64,000 nt of DNA from Actinophytocola sp963840275 (GTDB taxonomy: Bacteria; Actinomycetota; Actinomycetes; Mycobacteriales; Pseudonocardiaceae): assembly GCA_963840275.1 (NCBI GenBank), contig CAWIYK010000007.1, positions 1,116,001-1,180,000 on the forward strand. Reading direction: 5' to 3'. The number at the start of each line of letters is the position of its first letter. The stretch's first letter is position 1. The position numbers were made by a program, and so were the translations under genes. Below, one piece after another: positions 33,202-41,134 of this stretch. A model generated the notes under the pieces. That model ran no database searches, was not told where the DNA came from, and saw only the letters and a program-made list of their open reading frames with translations.

Positions 33202-35295
33202 ATGTCCCGACGATTCCTCGCCGCGCTCGGCGCGGCGTTGGCTGTGCTCGGGCTGGTGACGCTGCCACAGTCTTCCGCCGTGGCAGCGGCCCAGACCCTG
33301 ACGTTCACGGCAAACGACAGCACGACCGAGTACGCCACGTTCCCCACCACCGCGGTGGCGGGGGAGACCACCATCGTCTTCGAGAACAGCGAGGCGACCG
33401 GCAACACGACCGGCATGTCGCACACGCTGACCTTCGACACGCAGACCGAGGGCTACAACCACGATGTCAGCCTGAACATCCTGGCCAACCCCTTCGACGC
33501 CAACAACGGCCGCCACGAGGCGACCGTGACCCTGACGCCGGGCAAGTACCGGTTCCACTGCACGATCCCCGGCCACAGCACCATGGTCGGCGAGTTCACG
33601 GTCGGCGGCGGTGGCGAGGACACCACGCCGCCGACGGTGACCGCCGAGGTCACCGGTGAGCAGGACGCCGATGGCAACTACGTCGGCTCGGCGTCCGTCG
33701 GGCTGACCGCGACCGACACCGGCGGGTCCGGTGTGGACAGTGTGGAGTACCAGCTGGACGGTGGCGTCTGGCAGACGTACTCGGCGCCGGTAGCGGTGTC
33801 GACCGTCGGTGACCACACGGTGCTCTACCGGGCCACCGACGCCGCGGGCAACACCTCGGCGGAGGGCACGTCGACCTTCACGGTCGTGGCCGGCGAGGGC
33901 GAGGACACGACCCCGCCGACCGTGACCGCCGAGGTCACCGGCGCGCAGGACGCCGACGGCAACTTCGTCGGCTCGGCGACCGTCACGGTGACGGCGGCCG
34001 ACGAGGGCTCCGGAGTCGCGTCGGTCGAGTACCAGCTGAACGATCTCGGCTGGAACCCGTACACCGCACCGGTCGAGGTCACCACGATCGGTACGTACAC
34101 GGTGTTGCTGCGGGCGACGGATGCCGCCGGCAACGTCGGCGACGGCACGACGCAGTTCACGCTCGTCGAGCCGTCCGACGACACCACGGCGCCGGAGGTC
34201 ACCGCGGAGGTGTCCGGCACACAGGACGCCGACGGCAACTACGTCGACGTGGCAACGGTCACCCTGTCGGCCACCGACGCCGGTTCCGGTGTCGCGTCGG
34301 TGGAGTACAAGCTGGACGACGGTGCCTGGACGGCGTACACGGCGGCGGTCGCCGTGAACGCGCCGGGCGAGCACATGGTGAGCTACCGTGCGACCGACGC
34401 GGCGGGGAACGTGTCCGAGGAGGGCATGGCCCACTTCACGGTGGTGTCGCAGGACATCACGGCGCCGACGGTGTCGGCGTTGGTCGCCGGTGAGCAGGAC
34501 GAGTCCGGTGCGTACATCGGGTCCGCGATGGTGACCGTGTCGGCCACCGACGAGGGTTCCGGTGTGGCGTCGACGGAGTACAAGCTCGACGACGGTGCGT
34601 GGGCCGCGTACACGGAGGCGGTGCAGGTGAGCGCGGAAGGCGCGCACACGGTTCTGTTCCGGGCCACCGACGTGGCGGGCAACGTGTCGGAGGAGGGCAC
34701 GGTGACGTTCACGGTAGTGGCGGACTCGGGGGAGGACACGGTGCCGCCGTCGGTCTCGGCGCTGGTGTCCGGTACGCAGAACTCCGAATGGGCCTTTGTG
34801 GACGGTGCGACGATCACGATCTCCGCGCTGGACACGGACTCGGGGGTGGCGTCGGTGGAGTACAAGCTGGACGAGGCGGCATGGGCGGCGTACACCGACC
34901 CGATCGCGGTGGACGGTGCGGGTACCCACACGTTCGCCTACCGGGCGACGGACGTGGCCGGCAACGTGTCGGCGGAGCTGTCCGGCACGTTCACCATCGT
35001 GGAGTCGGGCCCCGGGCCCGGTCCGGACGTGTGCCCGAGTTCCGATGTCCGCGACACCGTCGTCATCGGTGACAACGACAGCCAGGTCGCGAACATCGAC
35101 ATCGGCAACGGCTGCACCATCAACGATGTCATCGACGAGGACGGCGACTGGGCGACACACAACCAGTTCGTGAAGCATGTCAAGGCGGTGACGAAGGAGT
35201 TGGTGCAGAACGGAGTCATCACGTCGGCACTCCGGGACCGCATCGTCACGGCGGCTGTCAACTCGGACGTAGGCAGTCCGGCTTCGCGCGTCTGA
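33202..35295 (+). CDS. Secreted cupredoxin with five Ig-like repeats and shared C-terminal module
   Basis: 697 residues. A signal peptide (cleavage near AVAAAQ) is followed by a plastocyanin-like domain at about 33-136 with type 1 copper ligands in GMSHTLTF and FHCTIPGHSTM. Then come five repeats of about 90 residues (33616-35010), each opening DTTPPTVTAEV or similar and holding GSGV.SVEY.LD..W..Y and a YRATD.AGN motif, as in OmpL47-type/Ig-like repeats. The last 85 residues are module copy B. It should be a copper electron carrier on a long stalk. GGGAGG lies before the ATG. A strong terminator ends the cluster. Confidence 0.9.
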   Translation: MSRRFLAALGAALAVLGLVTLPQSSAVAAAQTLTFTANDSTTEYATFPTTAVAGETTIVFENSEATGNTTGMSHTLTFDTQTEGYNHDVSLNILANPFDANNGRHEATVTLTPGKYRFHCTIPGHSTMVGEFTVGGGGEDTTPPTVTAEVTGEQDADGNYVGSASVGLTATDTGGSGVDSVEYQLDGGVWQTYSAPVAVSTVGDHTVLYRATDAAGNTSAEGTSTFTVVAGEGEDTTPPTVTAEVTGAQDADGNFVGSATVTVTAADEGSGVASVEYQLNDLGWNPYTAPVEVTTIGTYTVLLRATDAAGNVGDGTTQFTLVEPSDDTTAPEVTAEVSGTQDADGNYVDVATVTLSATDAGSGVASVEYKLDDGAWTAYTAAVAVNAPGEHMVSYRATDAAGNVSEEGMAHFTVVSQDITAPTVSALVAGEQDESGAYIGSAMVTVSATDEGSGVASTEYKLDDGAWAAYTEAVQVSAEGAHTVLFRATDVAGNVSEEGTVTFTVVADSGEDTVPPSVSALVSGTQNSEWAFVDGATITISALDTDSGVASVEYKLDEAAWAAYTDPIAVDGAGTHTFAYRATDVAGNVSAELSGTFTIVESGPGPGPDVCPSSDVRDTVVIGDNDSQVANIDIGNGCTINDVIDEDGDWATHNQFVKHVKAVTKELVQNGVITSALRDRIVTAAVNSDVGSPASRV
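35029..35292 (+). other. Shared approximately 85-residue module, copy B
   Basis: The C-terminal segment DTVVIGDNDSQVANIDIGNGC, then INDVIDEDGDWATHNQFV and a lysine-rich helix ending NSDVG matches copy A in the upstream protein. Here it forms the extreme C-terminus; in copy A it is internal. Two cysteines are conserved and may form a disulfide. Confidence 0.75.
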
Positions 35296-35304
35296 CGTTG
35301 TGTG

Positions 35305-35341
35305 AATCCCCCCGCGTGGTCACCGCCCACGCGGGGGGATT
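35305..35341 (+). terminator. Strong intrinsic terminator of the copper cluster
   Basis: AATCCCCCCGCGTGG and CCACGCGGGGGGATT make a perfect 15-bp stem with a 7-base loop, followed by TCTTTG, 10 bases after the cupredoxin stop. Confidence 0.9.
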
Positions 35342-35512
35342 TCTTTGTGCTGGTCCGGGTTCCGGTGGTCCGGTGGTGCGGGCTCTGGCGTTCTGGTCGG
35401 CCAGTACGGCGTGCCGGATCTGGTGACCGACCGCGCAGGGACTCGGCTGGCCGTACTCGATCGGGTGATTCTTGTTGGTGGGCAAGGGTTTTGGCGTGCG
35501 ACCGGGTAGTCT

Positions 35513-35524
35513 GAACGTATGTTC
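35513..35524. promoter_or_regulatory. LexA/SOS-box-like site over the HNH gene start
   Basis: GAACGTATGTTC fits the actinobacterial SOS box core GAAC-N4-GTTC and is followed by GA, as in the mycobacterial consensus. The ATG start codon (35519) lies in the central spacer, so LexA bound here would block a leaderless start. Confidence 0.7.
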
Positions 35525-36667
35525 GATGAAGGTCATGAGCTGCTTACCAGGGGTCTCGACTGTGCGCGTCGCGTGGCTCGGGAGTCGGCTGAGTTGTTGG
35601 ACTGTCTCGCGCGGTTCGTGGCACTGCATCCGGGGACGATGGGGAGTTCGTGCCGTTGGAGGTTGCGGCGGCGTTCAAGTGGACGGTGTCGTTCGCGCGG
35701 AAGCGGATCGGGTTGGCGGTGGCGTTGACGTCCCGGCTGCCGGCGACGTTCGCGGCGTTGCGTGCTGGGGAGATCGATGAGTTCAAGGCGCGGCAGATCG
35801 CGGAGGCCACTGAAGTTCTGTCGGATGAGGATGTGGCTCGGGTGGAGGCGGCGATCGCCGCACAGGCTGGTGGTTTGAACCCGCGGCAGCTCAGTGATCG
35901 GTTGCGGCGTGCGGTGAACCTGGCGGATCCGGCGGCGGCCGCGGCGCGTGCGGCAGCGAAAACGGCGGCACGGCAGGTCATGCACGAGCACCTCGACGAC
36001 GGCGCGGGGTTGTTCACGGTCATGGGTGACGTGGAGCGGACTCAGCTGGCGCATGATCGGGTGCGGGCGTTGGCTCGGCAGATCAAGACCGCTGGCGATG
36101 ACCGGACTCTGGATCAGATCAGCGCTGATGTGGCGTTGGATTGCTTGGCGGGTAAGGGGTTCGGCAACGCGCAAGGTGCAGGTGCGGTTGACCCTGCCGG
36201 CCACGACCGTGTTGGGGGTGGATGACAAGCCCGGGTATCTGGCGGGGTATGGGTGGTTGCCGGCACAGCGGGCACTCCAACTCGCCGCTCAGCAGGACGC
36301 AATCTGGCAGCGGGTGCTCACCGATCCGCTCACCGGACACGCTGTCGATGTCGGACGCCGGAAGTACAGTCCACCGGCCGCGTTGCGTGACCACATCCAG
36401 GCCACCTACCCCACCTGCACCGGACCGGGGTGTGTCAAGCCGGCGCACTTGTGCGATCTGGATCATCTGACCGCGTTTCCGGTGGGTGGGACGGATGAGG
36501 AGAACGTGCGTCCCGCGTGTCGACCGCATCACCGGGCGAAGACGGTCGGGGGCTGGCGGGTGGAGAAATCCAGCGACGGTCGCGGGTTGACCTGGGTGAC
36601 CCGACACGGCTTCCGCATCGCCCACGAGCCGGAGCCGATCGCCGATCCGGAGCCCGCGCCGTTCTAA
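35519..36667 (+). pseudogene. DUF222/HNH endonuclease (13E12 repeat family), two frameshifts
   Basis: The protein runs MFDEGHELLTRGLDCARRVA (frame of 35519), then from about 35634 in another frame FVPLEVAAAFKWTVSFARKRIG through the DUF222 domain, then from about 36165-36172 in a third frame RKVQVRLTLPATT to the C-terminal HNH nuclease (RRKYSPPAALRDHI, CTGPGC, CDLDHLTAFPVGG, ACRPHHRAKT). Each break needs one base gained or lost. The combined length, about 380 residues, is normal. Members are often multicopy and SOS-inducible. Either a decaying copy or a poorly sequenced repeat. Confidence 0.8.
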
Positions 36668-37295
36668 CCGAGGGATGGTGGGTGGTTACACGGTCAGACG
36701 ATCGCCTACGGGCCGGGCCGGTGGGGGGTTGGGGCGATCGAGGCCGCGCCTTCGCCGGTACGTCTCGACCGGGGCGAGTCGGGTGCGGCGAAGACACGGC
36801 ACCGAAAGATCGGGAGCTACCGCACGGGGTAACCAGGATGGCTGCGCCGCGCAGGACGACAAGCACTGGTGCGTGGTTGCACTGCGCGGGCTCGACTTCC
36901 CGGGGTTTCGTCCAAATCTTGTTGGCTTCAAAGCCTCTTTTCAAGCAAACAAGATGGGAAGAAAGGTAGGGAGTGTTCTTGTGGCCAGCGGGTCTCGCCC
37001 CGACCCGAAACGGGACAGGAACCTGAGTCCCGGGGGAAATTGACTCGGCGATCCTGGCTACGCAACCCCACTGCCCGGTGCCGTGCCTCGCCGCACCCAA
37101 ACACCCCGTCGAGACCAGCGGCGAGGTGCGGCGTCGATCGCCCCACCCCGTGCCGCCGGGACAACAGCGCGATCGTCCGACCGCGTGTCCCATCCTGCGT
37201 CGCAAAAGAACGGGCCCGGCCAAGCGAGGCACGGCATCGCCCCCGTGACAACAGAACGATCGCGTATCCCATCCATCCTAGAGAAGCACCACGAG
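36668..37295. other. Gene-free interval with imperfect repeats
   Basis: No gene is supported here. The region is lower in GC and codon structure is lost. An imperfect direct repeat (gacaacag..cgatcg..cg.gt.tcccatcc) occurs at 37160-37196 and 37247-37275. The piece 36905-36975 is A/T-rich. It may be relic DNA left by the neighbouring repeat-family nuclease gene. Confidence 0.45.
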
Positions 37296-38534
37296 CTACC
37301 CGAGCCGAACAGGCAAAGCAGCAGCAGAGTTGGAAAAGAAGCTAGGCACCGGAATCAACTCACCAGGATCCACAGCAAGAGAAGCCCCAGGATACCGAGC
37401 AAAGAAAGCCGGCAAAGCCACATTCGCCTCCAACCGAGCCAGATGAGCACCGAGGCAGATGTGCGGCCCGCCACCGAAGGCGAGGTGTTTGGAAGGAGGC
37501 CGAGTGATGTCGAACTCGTTGGCGTCCGGTCCGTGGTGGGCCGAGTCGCGGCCCACGCCGCTGTACGGGGCCAGGATGGCCTCGCCGCGGGCGATCGGAA
37601 CGCCGGCGATCTCGATGTCCGCCAACGGGTACCGGGCCGGGAAGTTGCCGATCGGGGCGTCCCAGCGCAGGGTTTCCTCAACGACGGCCGACCACATCGC
37701 CGCGTCGCCGGCCTTGGCCAGCTCCAGCTGCTTCGGGTGTGCCAGCAGCGCTCGGATGCCGTTGACGATCAGGCCGAGCGTGGTCTCGTGGCCCGCGGTC
37801 AGGAAGAGCCAGATCGTGTCGATCAACTCTTCCTGCGTCAACACGTCCTCGCCCTGCTCGCCGAGGTCGATCAAGGCCGACGTCAGGTCGGTGCCCCGCT
37901 CGGTCCTGCGCAGCTCGACGAGGCGGTTGAGCATCTCGTGGCGTTCCCGTTGTGTGGCAACGACTTCTTCCGCCGTGGTGTTCGTCCGGAAGATGCTGTC
38001 CACCAGCTCGCGCAGCCGCGGGCGCCATTCGACGGGCACCGCGAACAGCTCGCAGATCATCTGCATCGGCACCGGGTAGGCGAAATGCTGACGCACGTCG
38101 ACCACCCCGTCGGCGGAGGCGTGGTTGGGCAGGGCGTCCAGCAACGCGGTCACGATCGTCTCCAGGCGCGGCCGCAGCTCCTCGACCCGCCCGCGGGTGA
38201 ACGTGCGGGTGACCGGCCTGCGCAGCCGCTGGTGGGCCTCGGCGTCGGCGGTCACCATGTTCGTCACCTTGATCATGCCGACAAGTGGCCACTCGTCGGT
38301 GATCTCGCCGCTCTGGATCTTGCTCCAGTTGCGCCAGTCCTTGCTCACCAACGGGTTCGTCACGAGCGAGGCGACCAGGTCGTGCGACGTGACGGCCCAG
38401 ACCTGCACGTCGCCGGGAAGGATGACGCGGACAACCGGGCCCAGCTCACGCATCCGGGCCGCTTCGCCATGGTGGTCGGTGCCCATGGGGTCGAGGTGGA
38501 TGACGGGAACGTTGGCGGTGACCGAGTCGGTCAT
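37296..38534 (-). CDS. Conservon cytochrome P450 (second), CvnF-like
   Basis: 412 residues. The I-helix oxygen-binding motif is FLTAGHETTLG, the K-helix ExxR is normal (VEETLRWDAP), and the heme loop is LAFGGGPHICLGAHLARLE with the cysteine ligand. It is last in the six-gene leftward conservon and 24 bases after the other P450. In Streptomyces some conservons end in paired P450s of the CYP157 and CYP156 families; this is the canonical member of the pair. Substrate unknown; redox partners are not encoded nearby. Confidence 0.9.
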   Translation of the reverse strand: MTDSVTANVPVIHLDPMGTDHHGEAARMRELGPVVRVILPGDVQVWAVTSHDLVASLVTNPLVSKDWRNWSKIQSGEITDEWPLVGMIKVTNMVTADAEAHQRLRRPVTRTFTRGRVEELRPRLETIVTALLDALPNHASADGVVDVRQHFAYPVPMQMICELFAVPVEWRPRLRELVDSIFRTNTTAEEVVATQRERHEMLNRLVELRRTERGTDLTSALIDLGEQGEDVLTQEELIDTIWLFLTAGHETTLGLIVNGIRALLAHPKQLELAKAGDAAMWSAVVEETLRWDAPIGNFPARYPLADIEIAGVPIARGEAILAPYSGVGRDSAHHGPDANEFDITRPPSKHLAFGGGPHICLGAHLARLEANVALPAFFARYPGASLAVDPGELIPVPSFFSNSAAALPVRLG

Positions 38535-38558
38535 CGAAATGCCTCCTGCGCCTAGGAG

Positions 38559-39791
38559 TTAGTTGGTTGGCGGTGTGAAGCGAACCGGCAGGCTGGCGGG
38601 ACATCGCGTCCATGGCGATGGCAGCAACATGACCTCGTCAGCAGGGATCGCCAACGAAACATCATGTAACCGGTGCAGCGCGGTGTCGACCGCTATGCGG
38701 GTGATCATGCGGCCCGGTCGTTGCGCAGGGCAAGCATGCGGGCCGGCACTCCACGCGAGGTGCGAGCGGTTGCCGATCTCGAGCCACGGGTCGCCGGTGT
38801 GCACCCGCGCGTCGTTGTTCGCCGACGCGAGGCCGAGGATCAGCGCGTCGCCACGCCGGATCGGCTGCCCACCGAGCTCGCAGTCCACGAGCGCGTACCG
38901 CGCCGGCATGTTCGACATCGGCGGGTCGCGCCACAGGACCTCGTCCAGCGCGTCGTCGATGCCGAGACGGCCACCGCGCAGCCGGCCCGCGAACCGGCGG
39001 TCGGTCAGCATCAGCCGCAGCGTCTGCGCGATCCACGTGGTGGTCGTCTCGTAGCCCGCGGAGATCATCAGCACCATCGACTGCTGGATCTCGAAGTCGT
39101 CGCGCAGGTTGTGGTGGCGCAGGAACGCGGTCGTCAGGTCGTCGGTCGGCACGTTCCGGCGCGCGTTCATCGTGCTGGACAGGATCCGCTCCAGGTTCTG
39201 CGCCGGGCCCTGCGAGTCCTCCGCGGAGGAGAACAACGCGATCAGCGCCGCACGCAGCTCGTGGCCCTGCTCGCGGCCGATGCCGAAGAACCCGGCGACC
39301 GTCAGCATGGGCACCACGGCCGCGTAGTCGGCCACCAGGTCCGCCTTGCCCTGACCCTCGAGGTCGCGGATCAGGTCGGTGCAGGTGGCCCGGATGAACC
39401 GCGCCATCCGGTGCTCGTCGAGACTCTCGAGGCCGTCGTCCAGCGGCGCGCGCAGCCTGCGGTGCTTGTCGCCGTCGGCGAAGTACGCGTTGTCGCGCGG
39501 GAACATCATCGGGCCGAGACCGGAGTCCGGCGCGACGACACCCTCGGTGAACAACCGCCAGTTGTTGGGGTCACGGGAGAAGAGCTGCTCGTTGCGCACC
39601 ACCTGGCACAGCTCGTGGTGGCCCATGACCAGCCAGGCGTGGATGCCCGGCTCCAGCTCGACCGGAGCGACGAGGCCCCACCGGTCCTGCAGGTCCTGGT
39701 AGGCGGCCTGGGGGTCCGCGCAGATGGTCGTCGCCGTCAGCGGCGTGAGGCCGGTCATGTCCGACAGGCTGCGACGGTGTGTTGCTGGCAT
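38559..39791 (-). CDS. Conservon cytochrome P450 lacking the ExxR arginine (CYP157-like), CvnE-like
   Basis: 410 residues, starting 1 base after the GTPase stop. The I-helix has MISAGYETTTT and the heme loop WSAGPHACPAQRPGR keeps the cysteine. The K-helix reads DEVLWRDPP: the arginine of the otherwise invariant ExxR is tryptophan. The CYP157 family of Streptomyces conservons is known for exactly this loss, which supports the conservon assignment. Also unusual is Trp for Phe at the start of the heme loop. Confidence 0.88.
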   Translation of the reverse strand: MPATHRRSLSDMTGLTPLTATTICADPQAAYQDLQDRWGLVAPVELEPGIHAWLVMGHHELCQVVRNEQLFSRDPNNWRLFTEGVVAPDSGLGPMMFPRDNAYFADGDKHRRLRAPLDDGLESLDEHRMARFIRATCTDLIRDLEGQGKADLVADYAAVVPMLTVAGFFGIGREQGHELRAALIALFSSAEDSQGPAQNLERILSSTMNARRNVPTDDLTTAFLRHHNLRDDFEIQQSMVLMISAGYETTTTWIAQTLRLMLTDRRFAGRLRGGRLGIDDALDEVLWRDPPMSNMPARYALVDCELGGQPIRRGDALILGLASANNDARVHTGDPWLEIGNRSHLAWSAGPHACPAQRPGRMITRIAVDTALHRLHDVSLAIPADEVMLLPSPWTRCPASLPVRFTPPTN

Positions 39792-40409
39792 TTATGCGGG
39801 CGCCTTCTGCGATGCGGGGTGATGGAGGGCGTGCTCGACCAGCGTGATCAACGCGCCGGCCGACGATTCCTTGTGCCGGGCGTCGCACAGCACGATCGGG
39901 GTGTCCGGCAACAGGTCCAGCGCGACGCGCAGTTGTTCGGCGTCGTATCTCGGGGCGTCCGGGAACTCGTTGACGGCCACCGCGAACGGCATGCCGGTAC
40001 GGGTCTCCAGCTGGTCGAACACCTCGAAGCTGTCCTCGATCCGGCGGGTGTCGACCAGCACGAGCGCGCCGACCGCGCCGTCGGCGAGGCCCTCCCAGAG
40101 GTCCCAGAACCGACGCTGGCCCGGCGTGCCGAACAGGTACAGCACGACCTCGGGGCTGACGGTGATCCGACCGAAGTCCATGGCGACCGTGGTGGTGGAC
40201 TTGCCGTCCAGGTCGGCGAGCGAGTCGACGCCGACACTCGCGGACGTCATCGTCTCCTCGGTGCGCAGCGGCGTGATCTCGCTGACCGAGCCGATCAGCG
40301 TGGTCTTCCCGACCCCGAACGCGCCGACGACCAGGATCTTCACCGATTGCGCCACGGTCGGGGCCACGTACCGAGCCGGCCGGTTGGAGTCAGAGTCTGC
40401 GGAGACCAT
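39792..40409 (-). CDS. cvnD: Conservon Ras-like GTPase CvnD
   Basis: 205 residues with P-loop VVGAFGVGKTTLIGSVSE, switch-II-like YLFGTPGQRRFWD and an AVNEFPDAPRY segment in the NKxD region. These prokaryotic small GTPases work with the Roadblock and DUF742 partners on the membrane. The gene overlaps cvnC by 20 bases and is followed directly by the P450. Confidence 0.92.
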   Translation of the reverse strand: MVSADSDSNRPARYVAPTVAQSVKILVVGAFGVGKTTLIGSVSEITPLRTEETMTSASVGVDSLADLDGKSTTTVAMDFGRITVSPEVVLYLFGTPGQRRFWDLWEGLADGAVGALVLVDTRRIEDSFEVFDQLETRTGMPFAVAVNEFPDAPRYDAEQLRVALDLLPDTPIVLCDARHKESSAGALITLVEHALHHPASQKAPA

Positions 40410-40734
40410 CTAGCACCTTCTCCAGAAGTTCGGCGGAGGGCAGGGAGTGGCGCGGCGCGGACCGGATCGACAGATGGCCGGAGTCGACCAGGTCCGACGC
40501 GATCACGACCACGAGGCTCACGGGCAGCCGCAGGTGCGCGGCCGCCTCGGCCAGCGACAGCATGCCGCGGCAGATGTCGAGCAGGGCCCGCTGCTGGCGG
40601 CCGGCCGTGATCGGTGACGGCATGTCCGGGTCGACCACCAGCAGCGTCTCGGGTCTGATGGTGTTGCGCGACGGGTGGGCCCGGCCCGAGGTGATGACGT
40701 ACGGCCGCACCGGGTGGTCGCTGTAGTCGTCCAC
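40390..40734 (-). CDS. cvnC: Conservon DUF742 protein CvnC
   Basis: 114 residues from GTG at 40734. The DUF742 winged-helix-like pattern is clear: RPYVITSGRAHPS, LLDICRGMLSLAEAAAHLRLPVSLVVVIASDLVDSGHL, ending LLEKVLDGLRRL. It starts 4 bases after the cvnB stop. Confidence 0.92.
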   Translation of the reverse strand: MDDYSDHPVRPYVITSGRAHPSRNTIRPETLLVVDPDMPSPITAGRQQRALLDICRGMLSLAEAAAHLRLPVSLVVVIASDLVDSGHLSIRSAPRHSLPSAELLEKVLDGLRRL

Positions 40735-40738
40735 CGGC

Positions 40739-41134
40739 TCAGCCGCCGCGGGTCGGGGTCGACAGCGTCCGCTCTCCGATCGTCAGCACCTGCGCCTGCA
40801 TCTGTTGCGCCACCAGCGCGGGGTCGATCACCGGGTCGGTGATCACCGCGAGCCGCGAGCCGTCGCCCGCGCCGCGGACGAACAGGAAGCCGCCCTCGAA
40901 CTCGACCATCACCTGGCGGGGGCCCATGCCGGAGCCGAACTCCCTGCTGATGCCCTGGCCGAGCGCGGTCAGTCCGGCGCAGGCGGCCGCGAGCTTGTCT
41001 GCCACGTCCGGCGGGGTGTGGCCGGTGCGGACCTTGAGCAGGCCGTCGGAGGTGAGCACCACGACATGCCGGACCCCGCGCACCGTCCTGATCAACTCCA
41101 GCATCCAGCTGTTGTCGACGGGCTGGGTGGTCAT
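40739..41134 (-). CDS. cvnB: Conservon Roadblock/LC7 protein CvnB
   Basis: 131 residues from ATG at 41134, overlapping the cvnA stop (ATGA). The Roadblock/LC7 fold is shown by VRGVRHVVVLTSDGLLKV at the start and GFLFVRGAGDGSRLAVITDP in the middle. Such dimeric proteins act as regulators of the CvnD GTPase. Confidence 0.93.
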   Translation of the reverse strand: MTTQPVDNSWMLELIRTVRGVRHVVVLTSDGLLKVRTGHTPPDVADKLAAACAGLTALGQGISREFGSGMGPRQVMVEFEGGFLFVRGAGDGSRLAVITDPVIDPALVAQQMQAQVLTIGERTLSTPTRGG

